From the NCBI GenBank assembly GCA_032358255.1, contig JAULBX010026163.1, positions 169,688 through 233,687 of the forward strand: a stretch of 64,000 bases of DNA, written 5' to 3'. Each line of letters begins with the position of its first letter. Position 1 is the first letter of the stretch. The translations under genes were made by a program, and so were the position numbers. Below the pieces are notes generated by a model. The model had not been told where the DNA came from, did no database searches, and saw only the letters and a program-made list of their open reading frames with translations. This DNA is from Heterotrichella gracilis (Eukaryota > Sar > Xanthophyceae > Tribonematales > Xanthonemataceae). This document shows positions 34,770 through 46,088 of the stretch, piece after piece.

Positions 34770-36072
34770 TCAGGTGAAAGACTTGAGTACATCTGCTGAG
34801 ATGGCTGTGGTGCGAGCCATGAGGCTGGCAGTGAGCTCGCTCCCCTTGGTGTACAGCTGCTCAGCAAACAAGCACACGTACTCCCGCAGCTGCGCCCGGC
34901 TGTACTCCTCCACATGCCTGTAGGCAAGTAGTACAAGGTGGGCGTTGGGGTCTGAAACTCACCACTGATTATGAAGCAGAGGGGGTGATACGCGGCAGGC
35001 AGCAGCTGCTACAGTGCTCTGACCAAGCTACAGATCTACCAGGATGAGTTCAAGTACAAACAGGCAGGAAAACGATAACAGGAACCAAAAGAACCTCCAA
35101 ATGCTGTTCAGGAACCGTGGGTGTGGGTGTGGATGTGGGCGCAGTGGGGGTGGCCGTGGCATGAGCGCGGGTGGTGGTGTGGGTGCGGGTGTGGGTGTGC
35201 GCGGGGTGTGGCTGTGGCTGTGGCTGTGGGTGTGGGTGTGTGCGCGTGGGTGTGGGCATGGGTGTGGATGTGGGTGGGTGCGCGTGGGTGTGGGCATGGG
35301 TGTGGGTGTGGGTGTGGGTGCAGCTGAAGGTGTAGGTGGAAGGGGTTGTGGGGGTTCAGGGACCTGCCTGTGGGTGATCAAAAAGCTGATGTCATACCCT
35401 GACACCGGCACCCGCCGCAGGATCTCCAAGTCCTCGGCCCTCTGCATCAGGAACCGGAGCAGCATCTCGTGAAAGGTCTTCTCCAGCCCCTCTGACTGTT
35501 TGAGCTTGAAACTGATCCGCACGCAGTTGATGGCACCCTCAATCAGGCACTCCTCGGTGGCGTTGCGGCTGATCAGGACGGGTTTTAGGAGCAGCTCCTT
35601 GCTGTGCTGGTACTCGATCTCGGGCACTGTTGGATGAGAACACGAGCGTTGTGATTGTGACTAAAACCCTAAACCGTAAACCCTAAACACTACCATTTCG
35701 AGGGGTTTTTTAATATTTTGTGGGCCCCCGTGCATCAATTTCTTAACTTTTATGTCCTCGAAATAATTGAATTTAATTTAATAGAATATTTTTGACCGAT
35801 ACGGTAATTGAATTGTGGGTGGTATTGCTGGGTTGTGAACACACGCATTGTGATGAGAACCAAAATTGAAAACCATGGATTATAACACTTGGTATAAACC
35901 TGTGCCACAACCCTGTGGGTGCTTGTCCAAACCCTGCAAATAGGGTCACGTGTACAGCGTTTCACCAACCGTTGTGGCGCTCGATGGTCTGGGAGGGGAA
36001 GTCCTGGATGCACAGCGCGGTGGCCAGGGCGGTGCTGATGCTGTCCAGGTAGGCCTGTAGCGAGGCAGACAT
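34770..36072 (-). CDS. ARPC4: Arp2/3 complex subunit 4 (ARPC4, p20)
   Basis: The exons are 36072-35970, 35626-35368 and 34917-34770, giving 169 residues, the usual ARPC4 size. Conserved blocks in order are LQAYLDSISTALATALCIQD, FPSQTIERHN, SKELLLKPVLISRN, CLIEGAINCVRISFKLKQ, MQRAEDLEILRRVPVSGYDI, SFLIT and the C-terminal helix REYVCLFAEQLYTKGSEL. The C-terminal 51 residues align to animal ARPC4 without gaps only if intron 2 uses a GC donor (CACAG then GCAGGT at 35368/35367). The canonical GT three bases on breaks the frame. ARPC4 with ARPC2 forms the structural core of Arp2/3, which nucleates branched actin filaments in the cytoplasm. Intron 2 is dominated by a CCCACA-type repeat. The gene is divergent from the aminotransferase gene at 37467. 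Confidence 0.95.
35112..35332 (+). repeat. GGGTGT/GGCTGT low-complexity repeat in ARPC4 intron 2
   Basis: About 220 nt of degenerate GTGGGTGTGGGTGC units lie on the plus strand (CCCACA on the transcribed sense strand). They produce long but meaningless ORFs rich in His/Pro/Thr or Gly/Val. The CA/C-rich tract is on the sense strand of the intron. Confidence 0.9.
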
Positions 36073-37466
36073 CGGGTGGTGATAGGGAGGAGAGCTGAAT
36101 GTGCCTGTACTCCTGGGTGGGCAGACTGGGTCAGCTGCCCTTCAGCTTCCTTCACCTTGCCCCTCCTCCCTTACTTGGTGGCAGGAGTGGCTCCAGGTGG
36201 GGTAGTGTGATTGGGTCCAGCCCCCGTCAGTGCTTTGCTGTCAAAAGATGAGCTTGCAATGGCAATGGGGCTACCTTGAACTGAATAGGAGGGAAGGGCA
36301 TCCCTGGCGTGGTTACAGCAAGTAGAGTACAGTTGGAAAGAGGTTATTATTGCTTCGGCAACCTTCAACACGGTGCAAGGCGTTGTGAGGTTTGCCGGTT
36401 CATCACGTTGTGTTCAAAACCAGATGTGGGCATCGAGATGTAGCAGCCTGGCTATGGTAACAACACCGATACTACTTGCAATCGGTATGCGCTGGTACAT
36501 CGGCGATATAACGCCTGCTGAAGCGTAATGAGCGTGTGTTACACGCGTTCAACAGCAACTTGCATGCCCATATGCATGCATGCGTTTGCACCCACGTGCG
36601 GCCCAAAATCGCCCCCGTGCTGCACGTAATTTATGCATGCATTGCATGCATGGTCCGCACGCCCAAAACTGCAACCACAACACAGTGTCAAAACACACGA
36701 TCGTCCTGTTTTCTGTCTTTAATTAGCACCAGCGTCAGCCTACGTGTAACACTGTTGACACTGGTCCGCACAAAGGATCTGTTGCACCACTAGAAATTGC
36801 CCTAGAGGTGCTTGTCCAAACCCTCGACTCGCTGCCTCCTCCTTTGAGCTGCAACCTCCAGCACTGCAAGTGGGTTGTGTATGAACAAACACAGAGGCTT
36901 TTCTTGTCTCTCCGTTTCAAGTGGGCCCCCTGTGTGGCACAGACTCCAATCAGCACCTTAGTCACCACTGATCCCTAGCAACTTTGCCCCTGCACCCTTT
37001 GAAAAGCAGTAAACATTCAAGGCTAGCTTTTGACAGTAGCAGCAATCCATCAAGATCCATACTGTCACTCTCCAAGCAGTCACCGCTGCTCCAAGGACCA
37101 TCCGCTGACCTGAAATCACCAAACACAGCGCCATTGGCATGCCCAGCACCCAGCACCTACGCTGTAGCCAACCCCAGGCAGCAAGCTCAGTCAACACGGC
37201 AGGGGCAAGAGACAGCACAAGGCTACACCCTTGACAGGGAGCAGCTACCAGTGATACTACTTAAAACCCCGTCTCTCGTCTATCATCCATTCGGCCCACA
37301 CAGCTTGGGCCAACCACAGCTCGAGGCAACACCTGCTCTCCCGTCAAACACACAGCTTGGGTGAACACCTAGTTTTCCGTCTACCACGCAGCCTGGTTCA
37401 ACCACACAGCAAGTGTCAACACCCACTCTCCCTCCAACCCTTCTTGAGGGTTTTCCCACTGGCGCC
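36073..37466. promoter_or_regulatory. Divergent upstream region of ARPC4 and the aminotransferase gene
   Basis: This 1.4-kb interval separates two head-to-head genes. TGCATGCATGC-type palindromes cluster around 36563-36652. A degenerate tandem repeat of about 45-50 bp (CACACAGCTTGG...CAACACC..CTCTCCC) lies at 37290-37440, in what is probably the 5' leader of the plus-strand gene. An in-frame upstream ATG exists at 37413. No core promoter can be assigned. Confidence 0.45.
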
Positions 37467-40400
37467 ATGGCCAGTTCCTCCTATGAAAACGGCGTCGAGT
37501 CTGACACAGCCCCCTTGAAACCCCCTGCCATGGCTGACTCAGACACAATGGTAGCCCTCAATATCGGCAGCGATGATGACCACACCGGCGGTGGTCCCCC
37601 TCCCTCCCTCTCCGCCTATGCCACCACTGCCAAAAGGAAGCGCAGGTGCTGCAGGTGCGGGTCTAGGGCAGGGCTTTGGGTTTAGGGTTGTTGGCGCGTA
37701 AACCCAACAGGGTTGCGGCAGGTGCGCTCGAGGGACGCTGCGTCCTGCCTGTGTTTAGGCTTCAGTGTTCAGCTTTTGGGGGCATGATTAGGGTGTAGGG
37801 TGTTGCCGGTGGAGGAGGAAAGCTGTTAGTGGCAATGGTAATGGCGATGGCGCTGCCGCCCGCGTCACCCGCCAACTCCCATTTTTCCATTTTTCTCCTA
37901 GGTGCGGCTCTGTGCAAATTCATGGGTGCGTGTTTGGCCTGGCCCTCACACTGCTTGCCCTGGCAGCCATTGCGGGGGTGGGGTATGGTGTGATGGTGGC
38001 GTCACATGGCGCCACGTGGCAGCAGACCAGCCAGCCGCAGCAGGTGGCAAGCCACGTCACCTTCCCCATACAGGTGAGGGGAAGCCATATAACTCCTAAA
38101 CCCTAGAACCCTAGGGCGGCAGCAGCAGGTGGCAAGCCATATCACCTTCCCTGTACAGCTGGGTGTGGGTTGGGGCGTCTTGTTTGAGGGGGCGTTTTGT
38201 TTCACGTCTGCGCATGCCTTTGCACAGCATCGGCTTTGGAACAATACCTTTGCTCCAGACCATCCCAACCCTTCATCAATGCCTGCATAACCCTCTTCAA
38301 AACCCTACCAAACCCTTCTCAATCCAGCCTTAAACCCGCCAGGTGGACGACAGCCAGGTGGCATGCAGCGGGCATGGCATACGGTACCAGGGGGAGGAAG
38401 GGTGCCATTGCTTTCAATGCTACGGGGGGGACACCTGCGCCACCAAGACCCTCATTGAGAAGTGTGTGTTCAATGCGGAGAGCGGCACGCCACTGCTGTT
38501 TGGTGCGTGGAGATGATTTATGTCAAGTGTTTTAAATCAACTCAATCTTGTGATTGAATGCCTGCTTGCTATAGAAAAATAAAGGAAAAGGGGATTAAAT
38601 TGCCACACCCCTTACGCTACGCTGATCCCATACATCCCCACATCCCCACCCTTACCTCCCCCTCCCCACCCCTCTCTCCGTCCAGAGGAGTATTGGGTGG
38701 CAATCCCAGCGGCTGAGCTCCGCATCCGATCCTCCGACCACCCGGGCTACCCACAAACCCTGCTCAAAACCCCTTACAAGCCGCCAACCTTATGCTCTGC
38801 CAAATCCCACACCAATTCCACCCCCACCCCCCATACTACCCCCAATCCCCACATGCCCTAATTCCCCTTCCCCACTTCTTCAGAGGACTACTGGGTGGCA
38901 AACCCAGCAGCCGAGATCCGCATCCGCGCCTCCGACCACCTGGGCTATCCCGAAACCTTCCACTCGCCCCGCCTAGAGGCCGCCATTCGCAACCTGCATG
39001 CCATGATTGGCAATTTTGTGACGGAGGGGGCAGAGATAGTGGTGGGTGTGGGCAGCACGCAGCTGGTCTCTGCGGCGCTGTTTGGCCTAGCCAATGAAAA
39101 CGATACAGGTCAGGTTTTCTAATGACGTGTAGGCGGGGGGAAAGGCGCAGGGCACACTGCGGGTTGAATAGGGGGCTTTGTAGGGTTTGTGGTAGGGTTT
39201 TGGTGGGGGTATGGTGTTTGGGCAGTACGCACCTTGTCTCAGCGGCACTGTTTGGCCTGGCCACTGAAAACGACACAGGTAGGGGAATTGGCAGTCTGTT
39301 TGTGGCTGGTTGCAAGGCGCCCAATGTGAATGGCTCATCTGGGGTGGGGCACCTATTATAAGTAATCAGGGTTTGCGGTAGGGTTCTGGTGAGGGTGTGG
39401 TGGTGGGTGTGGGCAACACGCAGCTTCTCTCGGGGGCCCTGTTTGACCTAGGTACTGGAAATGACACAGGCTGCGCTTTGAATGCAACGAAAACAAGTAG
39501 AAGATTAGAATACATCACCCTAACCTGTATTCCCCTGTATGCAGCCCCCATGCTCGTCCATTCCGCCACCCCCTACTACAACGCCTACCCCATGGCGATC
39601 AAGGGATGGGCAAGCAAATTATTCGAATGGGAAGGGGATCCTGCAAAAGCCGCCGCTGCCGCAGCAGCGGGCAGGCGAGTGGCTGAGTATGTCACTTCGC
39701 CCAACAACCCCGACGGGAGCCTGCGCAACAAGACCATACAAGGTGAGTGAAAACACCAGGGTAATTGTTGAGGTCTAAGGGGGAATCCTGAGCCTATCTG
39801 GGGTAAACAATGAAATATGAGGGTGAAATTTCAGGGTCAATGCTGTTGCCTGTAGAGGTCATGAGCAGCCCCACCCATATTGCCCACATCTATACTCCCC
39901 AACGCCCCCTCCTCATGCGCTACCAGCGGCACCATATTTAATTTTGTCACCAGATAATGCAGTCTTCCTGATCCCTTCATTACCAAATGCCCTGCATTTC
40001 CACCTCCCCAGGTGTGCACGCCATCTACAACCACGCCTGCCTGTGGCCCCATTTCACTCCAGTGCCCACCCTCAATCGCACCCGCATGAAATGGACCTTG
40101 CCCCCCTCCAATAAGACACCCTCCCAGCAAATATACCGCATTCCATCCCCTCCCTAGGTGCCCACGCCATCTACGACCATGCCTACCTGTGGTCACATTT
40201 TACTCCTAGTGCCCACCCCATGTCTCTCACACGGTCTTAAATGGACCTTATCCCGCCTCAAATAGACACCCTCCTAACAAATGTGCCGCATTTACAATCC
40301 CCTGCCCAATACATGTGACAATTCTTTTACCCCCCTAGGTGCCCACGCCATCTACGACCACGCCTACCTGTGGCCCCACTTCACTCCAGTGCCAACCCCT

Positions 40401-42371
40401 GGAGACAGCACACCTGCTGACGTGGCAATGTTCACACTGTCAAAGCTGACAGGTGCGGAGAGAACCCTAAACCCTAAACTCTAAACCCTTGATCTGTGCG
40501 GGAGAGCTCTTAACCCTAAACAGCTGGCAGGTGCGGGGAGAGAACCCTGAATCCCAACTTGACAACCATTCTGGCGCGGAACCCACACAGCCAACCCTTC
40601 ACAACAAGCCCCGCACACCGCAAAAGACCTAACACTCTACACTGCAATTCCAGCAGTACCCAAATCACACAGCGCAACTCCAGCAAAGCTGTCGCATTGG
40701 GTGGGCGCTGGTTCGATCCCCCGCAGTGCTGGAGCGCATGGGGGGATTGATAGAGATGGCTGTGCCTGTTGCCGCACAAAAACCCTGAACACTACAATGC
40801 AAGCTCACAAAGCAACCGGTACAAGTCTCACAAACCCTGCACATTTTACCCAACCCCCACCCAACCCCACAGGCCACGCTGGCAGCCGCATCGGGTGGGC
40901 GCTGGTACAATCCCCGGCGGTGGCGGAACGCATGAGGGGAATGATAGAGATGGCATGCCTTGTGCCAAAAGAGAGCCCCAAACCCTGAACCCTACACAGC
41001 AACCTAAACTGCTTCAAAGGAGCAAGCCTTGCACTGCAAATCCCACAAAACCTGCGCACACACACCCCGCAGGCCACGCCGGCAGCCGCATCGGGTGGGC
41101 CCTGGTTCGAGATCCCGCAGTGGCGGAGCGTATGCGGTTGATGATAGAGATGTCGGGCTGGGTGCCTCAGGAGAACCAGGCGAGGGCGGCTGCGCTGCTG
41201 GAGTACATGCTGGCGACAAAGGGTGCGTGTGTGGGGGGGTGCGGAGGGGGTTGGACGGTGGAGGAGAGGGGAGGATGGTGTTAGGGGAAAAGTTCCTGCC
41301 TTTGGTAGTTTAAATGGTGCTGCATACAATTATATTATATTGCCCTTGTGCAGGTGCTGTGCTGAGTTACGCCCATGAGCACATGTCCCACCGCTGGGAT
41401 ACCCTACAAGGCCTGTTCAAGGGATCAACCAGGTTCAAGCTGCAGGTGGGTGGAAACCCTAGGCTGGGTGTAGGGCTCAATTGGCAGGCGTGTAAATGCC
41501 TTGGCTTGCCATCTGGTTTTCTTCCATGAGGCACCACCATCCCAGCAACCAGCCTCACCCCCCGCACACCACGCCTTCCTCCCCGGGACCTCCTACAACC
41601 TACCCCTGGCTTGGCACCCTGCGGTGAGGTTGGTGCAAGTGATACATCTCTTTCTATGCGTGCGATCACGCGCACCAGCCTCACCATCCACCCCTACACC
41701 AAAACACAGGACTTGCCGCCCACTCACACCACCACCACCCACTATTGAGTACTTCCCCCATCCCACAGGATCTCCCACTCTCTGCCTATGACCCCTGGTT
41801 CGGCACCCCCCACCCACCCACCCCCGCCTATGCTTGGATCACATGCACCAACCCCGCCAAAGACCCCGACTGCTTCGAAACCTTCCTGGCCGGTGGGGTG
41901 ATAGGGAGGCCGGGACCGTCATTTGGTGCAACACCTGCGCAGGTGGGTGGGGGAGTACAGCCTAGGCTAGGGTTGTAGAGGGTTGGTTTATCCTACAGTG
42001 GTGGTGGGGAGACCCCGACCCTCTTTTGGGGCCACCGCTGCACAGGTGGGAGGGTGTGCAAACCCTAGGCCAGGGTAATGCAGGGTTTCTGTACAGTGTG
42101 CGGGTTGCAGCTGCACATGTGGGCGTTGGGAGGGTGGGGCAAAATGGCTACAGCATGCATAGCGCAGCAGGGGTTCTGGGTAGCGTAGTTTAGGGTTGTG
42201 GGTTGTGGGTCATTACCTATCTCAGCAATGCTGAGCAGGTATCTCCAGTGATGAATGATACCGCTGTTGTTAAAGGGATGGATTCCACACGTGCAGGTCC
42301 GGCTGGAGCTTCTGATGCGCCCCCAGGAGTTTGAGAAGTTGGCGGTGAAATTGGCGGTGCTGGTAAAGTGA
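37467..42371 (+). CDS. Membrane-anchored alliinase/TAA1-TAR family aminotransferase
   Basis: The exons are 37467-37645, 37902-38073, 38343-38502, 38884-39108, 39545-39742, 40339-40452, 41073-41222, 41354-41445, 41546-41623, 41769-41942 and 42297-42371, giving 538 residues. A short polar N-terminus ends in KRKRR. A membrane helix at about 69-92 (VFGLALTLLALAAIAGVGYG) is followed by a Cys-rich EGF/alliinase-type region (CSGHG, CHCFQCYGGDTC). The PLP fold I aminotransferase core then has GVGSTQLVSAALF, PYYNAYP, SPNNPDGSLRN and AIYDHAYLWPHFT. Its Schiff-base motif is FTLSKLTGHAGSRIGWALV, with Lys347 as the PLP lysine, and the C-terminus has FLAGGVIGRPGPSFGA. In plants TAA1/TAR enzymes convert tryptophan to indole-3-pyruvate for auxin synthesis, while alliinases are C-S lyases; sequence alone does not fix which reaction applies here. 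The TM anchor recalls ER-located TAR2. Alternative donors 9 nt apart (after 37645 or 37654) both keep the frame. Confidence 0.92.
38117..38757 (+). repeat. Tail copy of aminotransferase exon 2 and head copy of exon 4
   Basis: 38117-38158 repeats CAGCAGGTGGCAAGCCA...TTCCC.TACAG from exon 2 but with a mutated donor (CAGCTGG). 38686-38757 repeats the start of exon 4 with an intact acceptor (EEYWVAIPAAELRIRSSDHP), then becomes AACCCT-rich intron. Confidence 0.9.
39209..39472 (+). repeat. Two tail copies of aminotransferase exon 4
   Basis: Copies of GVGSTQLVSAALFGLANEND with a donor occur at about 39215-39279 (GSTHLVSAALFGLATENDT) and 39399-39470 (VVGVGNTQLLSGALFDLGTG). Both lie downstream of the working exon and have no acceptor. 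Confidence 0.92.
40013..40978 (+). repeat. Head copies of aminotransferase exons 6 and 7
   Basis: Exon 6 heads with acceptors begin at 40013 and 40159 (HAIYNHACLWPHFTPVP and HAIYDHAYLWSHFTP) ahead of the real exon at 40339. Exon 7 heads lie near 40695-40775 (acceptor lost) and 40873-40965 (acceptor kept, GHAGSRIGWALVQSPAVAER) ahead of the real exon at 41073. Confidence 0.92.
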
Positions 42372-42600
42372 TAGGATTTCAACGACTACGTAGTCACTGT
42401 GGCATGTGGTCAGTATGGATCATCTACAATCAACTCTAATGTACTTCTCGGCGGCGCATGTATATAAATACCCCCTGCCAACAGCATTGATGTCTCAGGA
42501 TTCAACTGCGCTTATTCTTCCTGGGACAATAGTGGGCTTTGTTTGGAACGCCTGATGCGTTTTGGGAGTTTGAAGAGCTGGGGTTGAAGGTGGCGTTGGC
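41990..42600 (+). repeat. Tail copies of aminotransferase exons 10 and 11
   Basis: About 41999-42046 repeats the end of exon 10 (VVGRPRPSFGATAAQ) with a donor. About 42538-42600 is a decayed copy of the final exon (LERLMRFGSLKSW-like frames), downstream of the stop. An (ATTGG)n run lies at about 42618-42640. Confidence 0.8.
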
Positions 42601-43899
42601 TGGCAGCTTAGTGGGGTTGAATTGGATTGGATTGGATTGGATCGATGGGGTTGACTCGCAATAAAGTGCTAATACATACTGGCACTGAATTGCACTGTAC
42701 AAAATGGCTAGACCAGTTGGCGCATGTACAATAGCACTGTGGTGGGTGGCACTGTGCGCGTTATTGCGGGGATCCCGGACAGGGTGGATGGACCCATCAT
42801 GATAGTCTCCTATGGCTCCAATCAGTCATCACTGCACAAGTCTCGGGGACATTGGGGGGACACAGTTTTTTTTTTGGTGTATATAAACTCACACCGTCTA
42901 TTCTGAGGCAGTCATGAATCATCATATGAGAAAATTCGTGATTTTTTTTGTAATCCTCTCGCTGTTCTTTGTGCTAGTGCACACTTCATGAAGCCCGTAT
43001 AGGACTGTCAGACACAGACAAGACAAGACTCTTGCTGCAAGAAAACTTGTCAATGATGGCTTAAAGATCACCGTGGCAGTAAGTCGAGGTCACCTTGCCT
43101 GTTGAACCTTGCCAACCGTTGTAACTTGTCGAACAGCGACATGCGGCCCGCAGCCTTGGCGCCTTGAGGAAAATCCTCGAGTGAATCAGATCGACGAACG
43201 ACGTTAAATTAAATTACTGATAGTATTCAATGATTGATTGCCAAGTATCTGAGAGGACTGGTTTGGTCCTCTAGAGAGTTTGGACCAGGTCCAGTCCAGG
43301 ATCCCGGTCATTCAATTATTGGTAATTGGTATTATACTCGAGCGTGGATCATTCTTGCGCATTGCAAGGCAACCATCATTTTGAAGACTACAACACGCTG
43401 TTACAGTATCATTGCCACACAGCTCTATATAATAACAAATGCTCAAGTTCATACGTTTGTATCTCCATAGCCAAACAGTTCCATTTCCTTTTGACCATGT
43501 GGAACAGGTGAACTGGCACAATGGCTGGCGCATGACATGCCGAACACTGGCGTCAAGCGCACTGGACATTGCTCCATAGAGCTTTTATTAGAAACAGCTG
43601 CTGCAGATAACAACAACAATAATACACGACAAAAATGGATGCAGCAGGGCCTGGCCTGCGCATCAAAGCGACCTCACCCCACCTGGGTGTGACAGCACCC
43701 ACGCAGGTGCATGTACGTGCGGTATTAATAAGCTAAGCACAAGTGCGATGCGACATAACTTAACCCCCTTACTCTGCCTGTGTACGATACTCCTTTCTTC
43801 GTTTCTGAGCCCCCGAGTCCCAGCACGTGCGCGCTCCTGCTTGCCAGCTGGCAGTAGGATAGACAAACGCTCCACTGGATCCAGCAGCCAAACCCTTGC
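42372..43899. other. Intergenic region between convergent genes
   Basis: The aminotransferase (+) and SYLF (-) genes converge here. Apart from the exon-11 copy, I see no coding or RNA gene. The sequence is more AT-rich than the flanks. Confidence 0.5.
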
Positions 43900-46088
43900 C
43901 TAGGGTTGGTGCTGGTACGCGTAGTACTGCTTCAGCGTGGAGTCCAGTGCCGCGTACAGCTCCTGTGTGCCAGGTGGCGCCTCCACCTGCCCCCCCAGCA
44001 CCTTGTCCAGGTCCACGTCATCGCCATACACCGCCTTGTTCAGCTCCTGGTCCACTGAGAAGCCGACACCTGGCAGGAAAAGGGGGGACATTAGTTTCTT
44101 TACTATGGTTTTCCAGCTCATATGGGCCAGAAATTTCGTTGACCTGGGTCGATGGGGAGGGTGGGGATGGAAGGCCGGGATTTGTCAAGTGCCTGGTCCA
44201 TTGTAAAGCCAGCACCTGGCAAGTGGTGGAAAGAGTGAGGGTGTGGACAAGCCTCGATCCCATGGGTTTCCAAACCCTAGCAATACACCCAAAACCCTAC
44301 CTGCGAGAGACACATCCACCAGCATGTCCATTGCATATAGAGTACGATAGGCAACCTCGTAAACCCTTGCAATAGACCTAAACCGTACCTGCCAAGTAAA
44401 CGTACACCAGCATCGCCTTTCACATGTAAGGTAAAACCTGAACCCTAGCAATAAGCCCTAAACCCTACCTGACAGCGACACATCCACCAGCATCCCCTTG
44501 CAAATGGAGTATGAGAAGCGCTTGTCGGTGAGCGAGGTGTTGGTTGCGTCCACCGCGGTGGCGGGCATGTGTGCACCCACGTATGACCCAAGCGCTGCCG
44601 ACACATCGGTGTCAAAGGTGGCCTGCGGGGGGGCAGGAAGGTGGTGGGTTTTTGTGGTGTGCGGGTGTGTGTGGGCGTTGTGTTGATGGATGGCCGATCT
44701 CTTTTCAAGGTATGTTAACATTTGAATCAAAGGTGCGCAGGTGTGCCCACGTATGACACTGGTGTCAAAGGTGGCCTGCAGGCGAGGTTCATGGAAATGT
44801 GGCGCTCATGATGTTGGTGGTGGGTGGGGTATGGTTGCGGTGTGGGGGGGTTTGAAGGGCCCCAACAGAAACTTAAAAATTAAACCTGCACTATTCCATG
44901 TCGCCAAAAACCCTAACCCAGGGTACGGGCTCACCTGCGTCTTCTTGAATGCCTCCACTGCCTGCGGTGTGTCCAGCACCAGCACGGTGTCCACCTCGGA
45001 ATACCCTAGGGTCAGGCCAAAGGAGGCGGAGTTGGTGGAGAAGAAAATGGGTGCCGACCAGCGCCAGGGCGCCATGCCGCGCGCAGACAGCTCCTGGTCT
45101 TCGCCAGACAGCTGCAGGAAAGAGAAGAAAAGGGTGTTTAGGATGTAGACCAGTGGAGGTCTGCAGGGTTTGCAGGTTCGGTATTTAGGGTTTGCAGACG
45201 GAGAGGTGGACCAGCGCTAGGGCGCCATCCCGTGCTCAGACAGCTCCTGGTCTTCGCCAGACAGCTGCAGGCAGGTGCTGGGGGTGCTGGGGTCTAGGTC
45301 ATGGCCAAGTGGATGGGTGGTGCCAACTTGCCCATGGGCGCAACAAGGTTTTTCACGCTGCTTTTCAGAACAGCAGAATGTTGTAAGAAAATAAGTTAGG
45401 CGATTCTAATAGCTACGTGGCCAAAGTGCCTCGACAATTGCAGGCAGGAGTGTGGCATGCGACGACGTCATACGGTGCGAGCAATGCATGCATATTCGAA
45501 GGAACACGATAATTCGAGTCGTTGTTGGCTTCAAGCTTGAGAATGGCACCAAGGGTTCCGATGAAACGCAGGAACACACGGTTGTTGTGCGCCAACCCCG
45601 TGTGGAGCGGTACTGGACAGGAGTCTAGGAGGGTCCCTTGGGTGTACCCCATGTGCCAGCTGTTGATGATGGGCACCTTGGATGCCAGAACGCAACCGTA
45701 CCTTCTGAATCACAAACCCGTTTCCGTGCTGGTAAGCCAAGCCAACGCCAGCCTTGACCATGTGAATGAAGGCGAGGCCCGAGCAGCAGTGGAGCTCTGC
45801 CCTAGGCATGGTCTCGGTGCCCTACACATGGTGCACTCGATGTCGGTCATAGTGCTCTTGTAACGCTCTATCCTTCACCAGTTTTTCTAGGCTACATGTG
45901 GCAGTAAGTGGGTATGAGCACAGGTATGAACGTCACGTCCTGTGGAGAATATACTCGTGGTTTTGAAGCATGTGTACCTTTGGCAGATCCTCCGCCATCT
46001 CATCCTTGGAGGATGTGAGCTTCTGCAGTGTGATGGTTGCGTTGGCGATTAGGGTTTCCACCTTTGTCTGCTGGCGGTCGGTGGCCAT
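43900..46088 (-). CDS. SYLF-domain (Ysc84/SH3YL1-like) lipid- and actin-binding protein
   Basis: The exons are 46088-45978, 45821-45702, 45111-44935, 44622-44469 and 44069-43900, giving 243 residues. After a short helix (TKVETLIANATITLQKL) the SYLF hallmarks appear in order: GLAFIHMVKAGVGLAYQHGN, GFVIQK, APWRWSAPIFFSTNSASFGL, GYSEVDTVLVLDT, AVEAFKK, DTDVSAALGSYVG, FSYSICKGMLVDVSLSG and GFSVDQELNKAVYGDDVDLD. Length and order match the SYLF domain alone, with no SH3 or FYVE partner domain visible. Family members bind phosphoinositides and, in yeast Ysc84, actin at endocytic sites; that role here is inferred. The start ATG opens directly into the first helix. Confidence 0.88.
44193..45275 (-). 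repeat. Partial exon copies in the SYLF gene introns
   Basis: In minus-strand order: a head of exon 3 at about 45275-45205 with acceptor (LSGEDQELSEHGMAP then TAG); a head of exon 4 at about 44778-44735; tails of exon 4 at about 44421-44385 (decayed) and 44345-44302 with donor (AMDMLVDVSLA); and a head of exon 5 at about 44222-44193 with acceptor (GAGFTMDQ). Again heads lie upstream and tails downstream of each working exon. Confidence 0.85.

Noticed and set aside
35028-35627. 199-codon ORF fusing ARPC4 with a His/Pro/Thr-rich tail
   Set aside because: The tail is intron 2 read through. Splicing to 34917 restores the conserved ARPC4 C-terminus.
40695-40725. B-box-like GGTTCGATCCC suggesting a tRNA gene
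   Set aside because: It is part of a decayed copy of the aminotransferase exon 7 (WALVRSPAV). There is no A box or cloverleaf.
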